Shown: positions 1 to 14,949, numbered from the stretch's first letter. The stretch is 64,000 nt of DNA from Salinarimonas ramus (GCF_014645695.1 NZ_BMMF01000010.1:62001-126000); one strand, 5' to 3'. Translations and numbers: made by a program. Notes: generated by a model from the sequence alone, not told the origin.

Positions 1-1166
<1,166 letters not shown>

Positions 1167-1192
1167 TCACGCTCGCCTCGAAAATCGCAGGC

Positions 1193-1216
1193 GCCGCGGG
1201 GGCGTACCCCCGCGGC
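1193..1216 (-). promoter_or_regulatory. hairpin in the rpoB-rpoC intergenic region
   Basis: A perfect 10-bp inverted repeat (GCCGCGGGGG and CCCCCGCGGC) with a 4-nt loop sits between the rpoB stop (1249) and the rpoC start (1136). No U-run follows on the minus strand, so it is unlikely to be an intrinsic terminator. An RNA-processing or stability role is an inference. Confidence 0.5.
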
Positions 1217-1248
1217 CTCATCGCTATCGACCTTTTCCGATCACCGGA

Positions 1249-5370
<4,122 letters not shown>

Positions 5371-5702
5371 GTCGACCTTGCTCCTCATGCACGGCTGACC
5401 GGGAGCCCCGCTCTCATGCGCCGCCGACGCGGGAGAGCCGGGAAGGCGCCGATCGCGGGGCGCCGGGTCAGCCGTCCGCCGATCCCGTGGGACCGTGGAC
5501 GAAAGGGGATGTGGAAAGGGAGCGACCCTTTCCGCAACGTCGGTGGGACCCGGTGCGACGAATCGCGCGCGAGAACCCGCCCGACCCGCTCGGATCCCGG
5601 GTGCGAATCACCCGATCACCGGACGGAAACGACGGCCCCGGGCTTCCCCGGGACCGTCGGGACGCATCGAAGACCGGTCGCCCCGAGGGCGACCGGGTCC
5701 GA
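5371..5702 (-). promoter_or_regulatory. rplL-rpoB intergenic attenuator-like region
   Basis: This 332-nt stretch has no gene. It contains two strong hairpins downstream of rplL: 5674-5696 (CCGGTCGCCC, 3-nt loop, GGGCGACCGG, perfect) and 5631-5658 (12-bp stem with one mismatch, loop CTTC), plus a weaker CGGGTG/CACCCG pair near 5598-5614. No long U-run follows, only GTTT after the second. In Escherichia coli the same interval holds a partial terminator and an RNase III site that lower rpoBC output relative to rplJL. An equivalent role here is inferred from position and structure. Confidence 0.6.
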
Positions 5703-6077
5703 TCACTTGAGCTCGACCTTGGCGCCGGCCTTCTCCAGCTGCGCCTTGATCTTCTCGGCCTCCTCCTTCGAGGCGGCCTCCTTCACGGTCTTGGGCGCGC
5801 CCTCGACCAGGTCCTTGGCTTCCTTCAGGCCGAGGCCGGTGATCGCGCGGACCTCCTTGATGACCTCGATCTTCTTGTCGCCGGCCGAAGCCAGGACGAC
5901 GTCGAACTCGGTCTTCTCTTCCTCGGCGGGAGCGGCGGCGGCAGCAGCGGGGCCGGCGACGGCGACCGCGGCGGCGGCGGAGACGCCCCACTTCTCCTCG
6001 AGCATCTTCGCGAGCTCGGCGGCCTCGAGAACGGTGAGCGACGACAGGTCGTCGACGAGCTTGGCGAGATCAGCCAT
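5703..6077 (-). CDS. rplL: 50S ribosomal protein L7/L12
   Basis: Encodes the 124-residue stalk protein that recruits translation factors to the large subunit. It has the N-terminal dimerization segment ([22 protein letters not shown]), an alanine-rich hinge at roughly 32-52, and the C-terminal factor-binding domain ending [14 protein letters not shown]. Two ATGs lie close together; the second (6075-6077) is chosen because GAGGAA sits about 8 nt upstream of it, while the first (6081-6083) is only a couple of bases from that sequence. Follows rplJ by 54 nt. Confidence 0.97.
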   Translation of the reverse strand: MADLAKLVDDLSSLTVLEAAELAKMLEEKWGVSAAAAVAVAGPAAAAAAPAEEEKTEFDVVLASAGDKKIEVIKEVRAITGLGLKEAKDLVEGAPKTVKEAASKEEAEKIKAQLEKAGAKVELK

Positions 6078-6131
6078 GTTCATTTCCTCAGAGATAGGTT
6101 CGAACGGATCGAATTGCGATTGGGGACGGCG

Positions 6132-6650
6132 TCAAGCCGCTTCCTCGGACTTGGCATAGGCCCCGAACACGCGCGCGAGCTTGGCGGCGGGCGCGGTCGA
6201 CAGCTGGGCGATCTTGGTAGCCGGGGCCTGGATCAGGCCGATCAGCGTACCGCGCAGCTCGTCGAGGGACGGCATCGTGGCGAGTGCCTTGACACCATCC
6301 GCGTTGAGGGCCGTGGCGCCCATCGCTCCGCCCAGGATGACCAGCTTGTCGTTGGTCTTGGCGAAGTCGACGGCCGCCTTCGGAGCCGCGACGGGATCGT
6401 CCGAATACGCCAGCAGGGTCGGGCCCTGCAGGAGATTCGAGATCGACGCGACCTCCGTGCCTTCGAGAGCGATCTTGGCGATGCGGTTCTTCGCGACCTT
6501 GACGGTGGCGCCGGCCTGCTTCATCTGCGCGCGCAGCTTCTGCATGTCGGCGACCGACAGGCCCGAATAGTGGGCGACGACGACGACCGACGTGCCGTTG
6601 AACACGTCGTTCAGCGTGGTCGCGAGCTCGCGCTTGGCTGCTCTGTCCAC
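6132..6650 (-). CDS. rplJ: 50S ribosomal protein L10
   Basis: Encodes the 172-residue L10 protein, base of the L7/L12 stalk. The N-terminal RNA-binding part ([36 protein letters not shown]) and the C-terminal helix that binds L7/L12 dimers ([15 protein letters not shown]...[15 protein letters not shown]) are present. The start codon is GTG (6648-6650), preceded by GGAGAG about 6 nt upstream. In this family L10 with L12 represses its own operon by binding the mRNA leader; the 595-nt gap upstream would be the place for that control. Confidence 0.97.
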   Translation of the reverse strand: MDRAAKRELATTLNDVFNGTSVVVVAHYSGLSVADMQKLRAQMKQAGATVKVAKNRIAKIALEGTEVASISNLLQGPTLLAYSDDPVAAPKAAVDFAKTNDKLVILGGAMGATALNADGVKALATMPSLDELRGTLIGLIQAPATKIAQLSTAPAAKLARVFGAYAKSEEAA

Positions 6651-7245
6651 TGGGCTCTCTCCGGTTGGCAGGAACCCTTTCGGGCCCGGCCGGTTGCGAA
6701 TAGCCGCCCATCGTCTCCGGCTCGCCGGGGCCGATGGAACGGCGCTCTGGCTAAGCCCTGCCCCCCTTCGGCAACCGCCTCCGGGCGATGGTTCGAACCT
6801 TCTCGCCGCGGCGGCGACCGTGTCCGGCCGACGTCGCGGAAAATCCGGTCTTCCCCGTCTATGCCGGCGCTCGATGATCGAGCTTCAAGCCCTCGCGGGC
6901 ACCTGCAGTCTCGGACAGGACGGGTCGACGGACCTCTTCGGACACCCTCGCGGGGCTTCGGAAATCGATCGACCGTCTCCCGCCCGGTCTCCCGGGCGGA
7001 AACGCGCGACCAGGGTTCCGCTTCGAGCGGCACCCGGATCTTCGTGGAATTGCGCGGACCGCCTCCTTAACGCGTCGCGCCGCCGATGCCAAGGGGAAAT
7101 CTCGATCGAAAGTCAAGCGGGTTTTTACCGGCCCGCCGGCACCGTCCCGATCGTGGAGTTTCCCCCGGACTCGACGCGAACGGCCGGGCACGAGGCCCGG
7201 CCGCCACGACGCGCGCGAGAAGCACGCGCGAACCGTGGATCGGCG
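6651..7245 (-). promoter_or_regulatory. rplJ leader / rplKA-rplJL intergenic region
   Basis: A 595-nt stretch with no convincing gene between rplA and rplJ. It has several GC hairpins: a perfect 9-bp stem at 7181-7203 (CGGCCGGGC, loop ACGAG, GCCCGGCCG) 42 nt after the rplA stop, and a 7-bp stem at 6981-6998. A weak promoter candidate on the minus strand is TTGGCA (7087-7092), 17 bp, TAAGGA (7064-7069). In other bacteria this gap contains the rplJ promoter and the L10-binding leader. That function is inferred; I did not fold the RNA. Confidence 0.5.
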
Positions 7246-7941
7246 TCAGCTCGTGACCGACGAGACGTCGAGCTTGAGGCCCGGGCCCATCGTCGAGGAG
7301 ATCGCGACCGCCTGGACGTAGGTGCCCTTGGCGCCCGCGGGCTTGGCCTTGATCACGGCGTCCGCGAACGCCTTGATGTTCTCCGCGAGCTTGCCCGACT
7401 CGAACGACAGCTTGCCGACGCCGCCGTGGATGATGCCGGCCTTCTCGACGCGGAACTCGACCGCGCCGCCCTTGGCCGCCTCGACCGCGCTCTTCACGTC
7501 CATCGTGACCGTGCCGACCTTGGGGTTCGGCATCAGGCCGCGCGGGCCGAGCACCTTACCCAGGCGCCCCACGAGGGGCATCATGTCGGGGGTCGCGATG
7601 CAGCGATCGAAGTCGATCGTGCCGCCCTGGATCTGCGCGACCAGCTCCTCGGCGCCGACGATGTCGGCACCGGCGGCCGTCGCCTCGTCGGCCTTGGCGC
7701 CGCGCGCGAAGACCGCGACGCGGACCGTGCGGCCCGAGCCGTTGGGCAGGTTGCAGACGCCGCGGACCATCTGGTCGGCGTGACGCGGGTCGACGCCGAG
7801 ATTCATGGCGACCTCGACGGTCTCGTCGAACTTCACCTTGGAGCGCTCCTTGAGGAGCGCGATCGCCTCGTCGAGACCATAGGTCTTGACGGGATCGATG
7901 CCCTCGCGGGCGGAGCGGATGCGCTTACCAGCCTTGGCCAT
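7246..7941 (-). CDS. rplA: 50S ribosomal protein L1
   Basis: Encodes the 231-residue L1 protein of the L1 stalk, which helps release deacylated tRNA. The sequence opens [17 protein letters not shown] and carries the L1 signature around [20 protein letters not shown] and the loop [23 protein letters not shown] (split by the RNA-binding domain). Length fits the family. It lies 10 nt after rplK, the conserved rplKA pair. In enterobacteria L1 represses rplKA translation; nothing in the sequence tests that here. Confidence 0.98.
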   Translation of the reverse strand: MAKAGKRIRSAREGIDPVKTYGLDEAIALLKERSKVKFDETVEVAMNLGVDPRHADQMVRGVCNLPNGSGRTVRVAVFARGAKADEATAAGADIVGAEELVAQIQGGTIDFDRCIATPDMMPLVGRLGKVLGPRGLMPNPKVGTVTMDVKSAVEAAKGGAVEFRVEKAGIIHGGVGKLSFESGKLAENIKAFADAVIKAKPAGAKGTYVQAVAISSTMGPGLKLDVSSVTS

Positions 7942-7951
7942 GTCGTCCTCC

Positions 7952-8383
7952 TCAGCCCACGACCTCGAGGCCCATCGAACGGGCCGAGCCCTCGATCATG
8001 GCGGCGGCCGCCTCGATCGAATCGCAATTGAGATCCACCATCTTCTTCTCGGCGATCTCGCGCACCTGGGCGGCCGTGACCTTGCCCACGAAGCCGCTCT
8101 TGCCCGGGGCCGTCGAGCCCTTCTGCACGCCCGACGCCTTCTTCAGCCAGAAGGTGACCGGCGGCTGCTTCATCTCGAAGGTGAAGGAGCGATCCTGATA
8201 CGCGGTGATGATCACCGGGATCGGGGTGCCCTTCTCCATCTGCGCGGTGCGCGCGTTGAAGGCCTTGCAGAATTCCATGATGTTGAGGCCGCGCTGGCCG
8301 AGCGCGGGGCCGATGGGCGGGGAGGGATTGGCCGCCCCCGCCGGGACTTGGAGCTTGATGTAGCCCGTGATCTTCTTCGCCAT
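7952..8383 (-). CDS. rplK: 50S ribosomal protein L11
   Basis: Encodes the 143-residue L11 protein of the GTPase-associated centre. The N-terminal domain shows the proline-rich [19 protein letters not shown] segment with the following [10 protein letters not shown] helix, and the C-terminal 23S rRNA-binding domain ends MGLEVVG. It starts at a [11 protein letters not shown] and is the first gene of the rplKA pair, 165 nt downstream of nusG. Confidence 0.98.
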   Translation of the reverse strand: MAKKITGYIKLQVPAGAANPSPPIGPALGQRGLNIMEFCKAFNARTAQMEKGTPIPVIITAYQDRSFTFEMKQPPVTFWLKKASGVQKGSTAPGKSGFVGKVTAAQVREIAEKKMVDLNCDSIEAAAAMIEGSARSMGLEVVG

Positions 8384-8548
8384 GAGACTGCGTCCGTAGC
8401 GTCCGCCGCCGGCTGCCGACCGGGGCGGAGGGTTGCAGGGCGCGGTACGGCCGCATGGTGCCCGGATGGCGTCCGGGCCGGCCTCCCGCGCAACGTTCGC
8501 GCCGGCGCGTCAGCGCGCCGCCGCGTCCGGCCGGGTCGATGTCGGACC

Positions 8549-9082
8549 TCAGACCTTCTCGACCTGGCCGTATTCCAGCTCCACCGGGGTGGCGCGCCCG
8601 AAGATCGACACGGCGACCTTCACACGCGAGCGGCCCTCGTCGACTTCCTCGACGACGCCGTTGAAGGACGCGAACGGTCCGTCGGCGACGCGAACCGTCT
8701 CGCCGACCTCGAAGGACACCGAGGGCTTGGGGCGATCGACGCCCTCTGCCACCTGGCCCTTGATCCGCTCCGCCTCGTGGTCCGGGATCGGCATCGGCTT
8801 CGCCTTGTCGGCGCCGAGGAAGCCCGTGACCTTGGGGGTGTTCTTGATGAGGTGGTAGACCTCGTCGGTCATCTCGCACTTCACCAGCACGTAGCCGGGG
8901 AAGAACTTGCGCTCGGTGTCGACCTTGCGGCCACGGCGCACCTCGGTGACCTTCTCGGTGGGCACCAGGACCTCGTCGAAGAGCTCCTCGAGCCCCCGCT
9001 GCTCGGCCTGGTCCTTGAGCGACTGCGCGACCTTGTTCTCGAAGTTCGAGTAGGCGTGCACGATGTACCAGCGCTTGGCCAT
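8549..9082 (-). CDS. nusG: transcription termination/antitermination factor NusG
   Basis: Encodes a 177-residue NusG. The NGN domain (about 1-110; MAKRWYIVHAYSNFENKVA, FFPGYVLVKCEM) binds the polymerase clamp, and a KOW domain (about 124-177; GETVRVADGPFASFNG) links to Rho or ribosomal S10. The start ATG at 9080-9082 matches the family N-terminus. It follows secE by 14 nt, the usual secE-nusG arrangement. Confidence 0.97.
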   Translation of the reverse strand: MAKRWYIVHAYSNFENKVAQSLKDQAEQRGLEELFDEVLVPTEKVTEVRRGRKVDTERKFFPGYVLVKCEMTDEVYHLIKNTPKVTGFLGADKAKPMPIPDHEAERIKGQVAEGVDRPKPSVSFEVGETVRVADGPFASFNGVVEEVDEGRSRVKVAVSIFGRATPVELEYGQVEKV

Positions 9083-9096
9083 GATCCGCCCTCCCC

Positions 9097-9300
9097 TCAG
9101 CCGCCGAGACCGAGGACCGCGCCGACGCCCAGGCGCAGCAGCTGGTCCACGACGAGGAAGAAGAGCGAGGCGAGCAGGACCATGACGAAGACCATGCCGG
9201 TCGTCACCATCGTCTCCTTGCGCGTCGGCCAGGTCACCTTGGACCCTTCCTGACGCACCTGCTGGAGGAACTCGAACGGTGTGGTCTTGCCCTTGGCCAT
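9097..9300 (-). CDS. secE: preprotein translocase subunit SecE
   Basis: Encodes a 67-residue single-span SecE, the clamp of the SecYEG channel. The protein has the conserved amphipathic part (FLQQVRQEGSKVTWPTRKE) and one membrane segment (roughly residues 31-60, TTGMVFVMVLLASLFFLVVD). The short one-span form is the usual one outside enterobacteria. It is followed by nusG. Normally tRNA-Trp lies directly upstream; here a permease gene and a regulator gene intervene. Confidence 0.96.
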   Translation of the reverse strand: MAKGKTTPFEFLQQVRQEGSKVTWPTRKETMVTTGMVFVMVLLASLFFLVVDQLLRLGVGAVLGLGG

Positions 9301-9542
9301 CTCGATCGCTTCGCTTCACGCCAAATCGCCCTGCCGCCGCCCGTCCGTTCTCACGGTCGTCGGCGAGAGGGCTGGAAACCTGTCGGCTACCGCGGCCGGG
9401 GTGCTGCCTGGAATCGGCACCGCCTCGAACCGGAAGCCGTGTAATAGAGATGTGCCGAGGGGAAATCAAGGACCCGCGCCAAGGCGGGCCATCGCGCGGG
9501 GACGGACGGCCCCCGCGCGCGAGACTTCTCGGCCGGGTGCAA

Positions 9543-10829
9543 TCACGCCGCCCCTGCCGCCTCCCCGGTACGCCGCCAAACCCGAGCGCCGAGGGCGACG
9601 CTCGCGAGGATCGCGAGCGGGAGGAGGAGCATGACCCCGAAGCCGGCGACGAACACGCTGCAGCTCGCGAGCGCCACGAGCGCGAGCCCCTTGCGGAAGG
9701 CTCCGCGGCCGAACAGCAGGAGGCAGAGCACGGCACCCATGTAGACCACGACGAAGTTCTGGTTGGCCAGCATCAGCCCGAGCTCGAGCGGCAGCAGCTC
9801 CAGTCCCACCGTCGCGATCACCGCGACGTAGATCCCCGCGAGGAGGACGAGGCTGAGCGCCGGCGCCCCGGCGCCGTTGAGCCGGGCGAGCGCGCGGGGG
9901 AAGACGCCGTCGCGCGCCATCCCGAAATAGAGCCTGCTCGCAGCGAAGACCCAGGCATTGACGTTGGCGACGACGACGACGGCGATCAGCACGTCCACCA
10001 CGAGGGCGCCGCGGCCCGACGGGAGCAGAGCGATGAGACCCGCCACGTGGTCGACCGGCAGCCCGGATGCCGCCGCCCCCGATGCGACCGCCGCGAGGAG
10101 CACGTACAATCCCGTCACGACGACGAAGGCGATGACGAAGACCGCGACGACCGAGCGCTGAGAGTCTTTCATGTCTTCGCCGCTGAAGCTGAGGTTCTCC
10201 CAGCCCAGGAAGGCCCAGAACAGGATCGCGGTCGCCGCCCACAGGCTCGCCCACGAGGTCGGGGCGACCGCGCCGGCGGCGAGATCCGCACCCATGGCCA
10301 GCCCGTCCCGCGTGAGGTCGGGGTTCGACGCCACGATGAGCGCCACGAGCGCGACGAGCGCCGCCACGGACAACGCGTTCACGACCGACGACGACCGCAC
10401 GCCGAGCACGTTCACGAGCGTCGCGACGACGATCACGCCGGCGGCGATGACGTACGTGGCGCCGTCCGGCAGCCCGAGCACCGCCGTGAGGTAGGCGGCG
10501 CCCATGATGGTGCCGAGCGGGATGCACAGAGCGAACGTCAGCGCGAGCAGAACCGCCGTCGCCGCCCGCGCGTCCGGCCCCAGCGCCATGCCCACATAGG
10601 TCGCGAGGCCGCCCGCGGACCCGGTCGTCCGGGTCAGCTCCATGAAGACGAGCATCAGCGGGACGGAGAGCACGATCGCGATCCCCCAACCCGCGAGCGC
10701 GTCGACGGGCGAGGTCGCGGCGATGGCGATCCCGGGCAGGCCGAGGAGGCCGGAGCCGATGATGGTGCTGACCGCGAGCGCGACGGCCATGGGCACGCTC
10801 AGCTCGCGACGGAGGGTGGAGGGGGCCAT
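9543..10829 (-). CDS. APC-superfamily amino-acid permease (YjeH-like)
   Basis: A 428-residue, almost entirely hydrophobic protein with about 11-12 predicted membrane spans. The N-terminus (STIIGSGLLGLPGIAI) carries the glycine-rich first-helix motif of amino acid-polyamine-organocation transporters, and WAFLGWENLSFSGEDMKD matches the conserved helix 6-loop region. By family, it moves an amino acid across the inner membrane; the closest characterised type is probably the YjeH methionine/branched-chain exporter, but the substrate is not certain. It diverges from an Lrp/AsnC gene 143 bp away, the usual partner of amino-acid exporters. The unusual feature is its location between tRNA-Trp and secE. 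Confidence 0.85.
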   Translation of the reverse strand: MAPSTLRRELSVPMAVALAVSTIIGSGLLGLPGIAIAATSPVDALAGWGIAIVLSVPLMLVFMELTRTTGSAGGLATYVGMALGPDARAATAVLLALTFALCIPLGTIMGAAYLTAVLGLPDGATYVIAAGVIVVATLVNVLGVRSSSVVNALSVAALVALVALIVASNPDLTRDGLAMGADLAAGAVAPTSWASLWAATAILFWAFLGWENLSFSGEDMKDSQRSVVAVFVIAFVVVTGLYVLLAAVASGAAASGLPVDHVAGLIALLPSGRGALVVDVLIAVVVVANVNAWVFAASRLYFGMARDGVFPRALARLNGAGAPALSLVLLAGIYVAVIATVGLELLPLELGLMLANQNFVVVYMGAVLCLLLFGRGAFRKGLALVALASCSVFVAGFGVMLLLPLAILASVALGARVWRRTGEAAGAA

Positions 10830-10972
10830 GCGCGTCTCCCGCTCGTCGTGCGGTTCGCCCTCGCGGAGCGCCGCCGAAAGTCGTAAGGTCGGGAGACGAT
10901 CGTACGTACGACTGTGCCGGTATCGACCGGCAAGACGACGTCCGAGCAGGCATTCTGCAGGGAGGGGACGAC

Positions 10973-11416
10973 GTGGACGATGTCGATCGGCGCCTCGTCG
11001 GCGCGCTGCGGGTCAACCCGCGGCGCAAGATCGTCGAGCTCGCGCGCGCCATCGGTCTGTCTCGGACAGCGACGCAGGCGCGGCTCGACCGGCTGATGTC
11101 GAGCGGGACGATCGTCGGCTTCGACGTCGTACTCGGTAGCGCTTCGGCGACGGACGGATTGCCGGCCTACGCCCTCGTCGAGTACGGGCGCGGCGCGACG
11201 TGCCGGTCGATCGTGCCGGCGATCGCCGCCATACCGGACGTGCGCTTCTGCTGCGCGATGAGCGGCAAGCCGGATCTGCTCGTCGAAATCCTCGCGGCCG
11301 ACGTGGCGCGTCTCGGCGCGATCGGCGAAGAGATCGAGGCCATTCCCGGCGTGGAGCGGGTGACGACGCATCTGCGGCTCGAGACGCATCTCGACCGCCG
11401 CCGAGAGGCGGTCTGA
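10973..11416 (+). CDS. Lrp/AsnC-family transcriptional regulator
   Basis: A 147-residue feast/famine regulator. The N-terminal winged helix-turn-helix covers about 1-55 (DDVDRRLVGALRVNPRRK, LARAIGLSRTATQARLDRL). The C-terminal ligand-binding RAM domain covers about 60-140 (PDVRFCCAMSGKPDLLVEI). The start is a GTG at 10973 with GGAGGGG about 7 nt upstream. Divergence from the adjacent permease suggests that it senses the transported amino acid and controls that gene; this is inference from the common lrp-exporter arrangement. Confidence 0.9.
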   Translation: MDDVDRRLVGALRVNPRRKIVELARAIGLSRTATQARLDRLMSSGTIVGFDVVLGSASATDGLPAYALVEYGRGATCRSIVPAIAAIPDVRFCCAMSGKPDLLVEILAADVARLGAIGEEIEAIPGVERVTTHLRLETHLDRRREAV

Positions 11417-11432
11417 AGCCGCCCGCGCAAAC

Positions 11433-11467
11433 AAAAAACGCGGCACCCGTCCCCGAGCCCGCGCTTC
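11433..11467 (-). terminator. probable terminator after tuf-tRNA-Trp
   Basis: On the minus strand CGCGG, a GC-rich loop of about 15 nt, and CCGCG are followed at once by a run of six T (11433-11438). It lies about 27 nt past the tRNA 3' end. The stem is short, so confidence is moderate. Confidence 0.5.
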
Positions 11468-11493
11468 ACCTTACCATCGATGTCCCTGCCGCG

Positions 11494-11570
11494 TGGCAGG
11501 AGTGGAGGGACTCGAACCCCCAACCCCCGGTTTTGGAGACCGGTGCTCTGACCAGTTGAGCTACACTCCT
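11494..11570 (-). tRNA. trnW: tRNA-Trp (anticodon CCA)
   Basis: The minus strand folds into a complete cloverleaf of 77 nt with an encoded CCA end. The acceptor stem is AGGAGTG/CACTCCT with discriminator G, the D arm is GCTC...GAGC, the anticodon stem is CCGGT/ACCGG with loop CTCCAAA (anticodon CCA), and the T arm contains TTCGAGT. It lies downstream of tuf on the same strand, the conserved tuf-trnW order. Confidence 0.97.
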
Positions 11571-11584
11571 ACGGCGGATCCGAG

Positions 11585-11703
11585 GCCCCTCTTGAGGGGC
11601 GTCGGTGCCGGGAGGCGATTGCTAGCGCACCGCCTCCCGGAAGGCAATCGGCTTCGTCGGGCGCCCCGCGTTTTTTCGCGGGGCGACCGGAAAGACGAAG
11701 CCG
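11585..11703 (-). promoter_or_regulatory. three consecutive hairpins between tuf and tRNA-Trp
   Basis: The 140-nt spacer is built almost wholly from inverted repeats: 11585-11600 (GCCCCT, CTTG, AGGGGC), 11608-11640 (perfect 10-bp CCGGGAGGCG/CGCCTCCCGG), and a nested structure at 11649-11703 with outer arms CGGCTTCGTC/GACGAAGCCG and inner arms CGCCCCGCG/CGCGGGGCG around six T. On the minus strand the largest forms directly after the tuf stop. A role as partial terminator or as a processing site separating tuf mRNA from tRNA-Trp is inferred. Confidence 0.6.
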
Positions 11704-11710
11704 GAGGCGA

Positions 11711-12901
<1,191 letters not shown>

Positions 12902-13036
12902 CGCTCTGTTCCTGACGTCGTGCGCTCGTGATGCCCTGCGCACGCGCGCGCTCGCGCGGCCTCGGGCGACGTGGCCGCCCGCTTAGCCGCGTTCGTCGCG
13001 CGATTCAAGGGCCTTGTTGGCGCGTCCCCGCGCGGC

Positions 13037-13492
13037 TCAGTCGGCGGCGCCCGTGGGAAGCGCGTCCTCGAGCTCGCCGAAGGCGTCGTCGGCGCTCAGC
13101 TCGGAGAGCGGCTGGTCGAGCGTCGCCTCCGCGGCCTGCGCGTTGCCCGCGAGCTTGATCGCGGCGAAGGGCACCGGCACGCGCCGGCCGTCGGGCGTCT
13201 CCACCATGGCGGCGACGAGGCGCCCGCCGGGGATGACGACGAAATTGCGCACCGTCCCGGCGGTCTCGCCGGAGGGGTCCTTCAGCTCCATGCCCAGGAG
13301 ATCGCGCACGAGGAGCGCGTTCTCGCCCGCATCCGCCAGCGCCGAGGCGGCGTCCGAGATCGAGCCGGTGACGTCCTCGGAGAAGGCCGGCGCGCCTGTC
13401 GCGGGCGCGTCCTGCGCCAGCGCCGGCGCGGCGGCGAAAGGCAGGACGAGGGCGAGAGCGAACGGCGCGAGGCGCGAAGTCGTGTTCGGCAT
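13037..13492 (-). CDS. secreted PRC-barrel domain protein
   Basis: A 151-residue protein with a clear signal peptide (MPNTTSRLAPFALALVLPFA, cleavage probably after ALA at 26) and a PRC-barrel-like domain at about 64-130 (LLVRDLLGMELKDPSGETAG, VVIPGGRLVAAMVE). PRC barrels occur in photosynthetic reaction centre H subunits and in many stress-linked periplasmic proteins of alphaproteobacteria; the exact role is unknown. The C-terminal part is acidic. It stands alone between tuf and the patatin gene, in its own promoter context. Confidence 0.8.
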   Translation of the reverse strand: MPNTTSRLAPFALALVLPFAAAPALAQDAPATGAPAFSEDVTGSISDAASALADAGENALLVRDLLGMELKDPSGETAGTVRNFVVIPGGRLVAAMVETPDGRRVPVPFAAIKLAGNAQAAEATLDQPLSELSADDAFGELEDALPTGAAD

Positions 13493-13576
13493 GGGGGCCT
13501 CCCGGGTGATGTCGAAACCAGGCCGGCCAAAGCGTGGCGCGCCCGCGAGTTCCCGGGAGAGGCTCCTCCGACCGCG

Positions 13577-14446
13577 TCATGCAGCCCCTGCGGCCGCGCC
13601 CTCCCCGCTCCGGACGCTCGCGACGAACGCCTCCCCGTCGGCGCGCCCCAGCGCGTAGGCGGAGGCGATGGCGTCGGGGCGCGTCACGTCGAACTGGCCC
13701 ACGGCGATCCGCTGCGAGGGCTGCACGTAGGTCCGGTTCGGCACCTGCGGCAGGCGCGCGTAGCGCCGGGTGACGAGGACGAGCGTGCGCCCGCCCCGCG
13801 CCTCGACCGCGCTCAGGGGCTCCACCGGCACGTTGTCCACGAGCCCGCCGTCGAGGGCGGGCGCGCCGGCGACGGAGCCGACCGGCATGATCGGCGGGAC
13901 GCTCGCGCTCGCCAGCAGCGCTGCGACGAGCGCCTCGGGGCTCTCGAGATCGCGCACGCGCACGAAGTCGGGCCTGAAGCCGAGCAGGCGACCGCCGCGG
14001 GGATGAACCGGCTTCGCGATCGCCTTCTCGAGCTGGTACACGAGGATGCCGAGCGGGATCGCGAGCGAGAGCGGCAGGCGCCGCGGCGGGCGCGCGACGG
14101 CGATCAGCACGTCCGGCATGCCCGGCTCGCGCAGGCGCGTGACGGCGTGCGTGTCGAGCACCTCGCCGAGCATCTCGCGATACATGGCGGCCACGGGGAA
14201 GGCCGGGCCGCCGCGGCGCAGGGCGGCGAAGTCGAGGTTCGGCACGCCCTGCGAGCAGCCGTGCACGACCATCTCGCGCACGCTCTCGCCGAAGCCCAGC
14301 ATGGAATAGCAGGCCGCCCACGCCCCCGCGCTGGCGCCGACGACGAGGGAGGGCGCGAGCCCCAGCGCCGGACCGGCGACGTCGTAGAAGCCGCCCTGCC
14401 AATAGCAGCGATTGCCACCGCCCGCGAAGGCGATCGCGTCGTACAT
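13577..14446 (-). CDS. patatin-like phospholipase
   Basis: A 289-residue patatin-family lipid acyl hydrolase. The oxyanion-hole motif GGGNR is at 9-13, the nucleophile elbow GASAG at 37-41 (Ser39), and the catalytic DGG at 199-201 (Asp199), so the Ser-Asp dyad is complete. No signal peptide is seen, so it probably acts in the cytoplasm or at the inner face of the membrane. The start at 14444-14446 is 20 nt after the marR stop, suggesting one operon, and the MarR protein may control it. Substrate is unknown. Confidence 0.88.
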   Translation of the reverse strand: MYDAIAFAGGGNRCYWQGGFYDVAGPALGLAPSLVVGASAGAWAACYSMLGFGESVREMVVHGCSQGVPNLDFAALRRGGPAFPVAAMYREMLGEVLDTHAVTRLREPGMPDVLIAVARPPRRLPLSLAIPLGILVYQLEKAIAKPVHPRGGRLLGFRPDFVRVRDLESPEALVAALLASASVPPIMPVGSVAGAPALDGGLVDNVPVEPLSAVEARGGRTLVLVTRRYARLPQVPNRTYVQPSQRIAVGQFDVTRPDAIASAYALGRADGEAFVASVRSGEGAAAGAA

Positions 14447-14466
14447 GATGCGTCTCCGCTGCGCGC

Positions 14467-14943
14467 TCAGAGCGTCTCGCGGGCGACGTCGCGCCAGGCC
14501 CGCAGGATACGGTCGAGCTCGCCGACGTCCGAATCGGGCAGGCGCCCGAGCGTACGCGCCACGAAGGCGCGCTGGGCGGCGATGCCCTCGGCCGCGCGGG
14601 CGCGCCCGTCGCGGGTGAGATGCAGCGCGTGCGAGCGCCGATCCCCCGGGATCGGCCGGCGCTCGACGAGCCCCGCCTCCACCAGCCGGTCGACGAGGCC
14701 CGAGACGTTGCCCTTGGTGACGTAGAGGCGCTGCGCCAGCTCGCCCTGGGTGATTCCCTCCCGCTCGGAGAGGGTCGAGACGAGGTCGAATTGCGGGATC
14801 GAGAGGCCGATCGCGCGCAGCTCGGCCGCGATGCCGTTCGACAGGCGCTGCTGCAGCCGCACGAAGCGCAGCCACACCCGCACCGCGTCCTGCGTGTCGT
14901 TCGCCGGCGGCGCGGGGGTCTCGATCGTGTTCGTCGCGGTCAT
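14467..14943 (-). CDS. MarR-family transcriptional regulator
   Basis: A 158-residue winged-helix repressor. The DNA-binding core spans about 50-115 (ITQGELAQRLYVTKGNVSGLVDRLVEAGLVERRPIPGDRR), with the DxR(S) wing typical of MarR, flanked by dimerization helices. The start is taken as 14941-14943. The frame is open upstream but no ribosome-binding site precedes this ATG, and a strong promoter ends 6 nt before it, so the mRNA may be leaderless. It is the first gene of a marR-patatin pair. Confidence 0.9.
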   Translation of the reverse strand: MTATNTIETPAPPANDTQDAVRVWLRFVRLQQRLSNGIAAELRAIGLSIPQFDLVSTLSEREGITQGELAQRLYVTKGNVSGLVDRLVEAGLVERRPIPGDRRSHALHLTRDGRARAAEGIAAQRAFVARTLGRLPDSDVGELDRILRAWRDVARETL

Positions 14944-14949
14944 GCCGGC

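Noticed and set aside
5371..5388. An upstream rpoB start adding six residues (MRSKVD)
   Set aside because: GAGGAG is placed correctly for the ATG at 5370, the family starts at MANTLLG, and no ribosome-binding site precedes the earlier ATG.
5487..7070. A 527-codon plus-strand frame across rplL, rplJ and their leader
   Set aside because: It overlaps two certain ribosomal protein genes in antisense and lacks any family signature or ribosome-binding site.
12980..13008. Promoter for tuf: TTGAAT, 17 bp, TAAGCG on the minus strand
   Set aside because: The -10 is too poor to support; position is plausible but no further evidence is visible.
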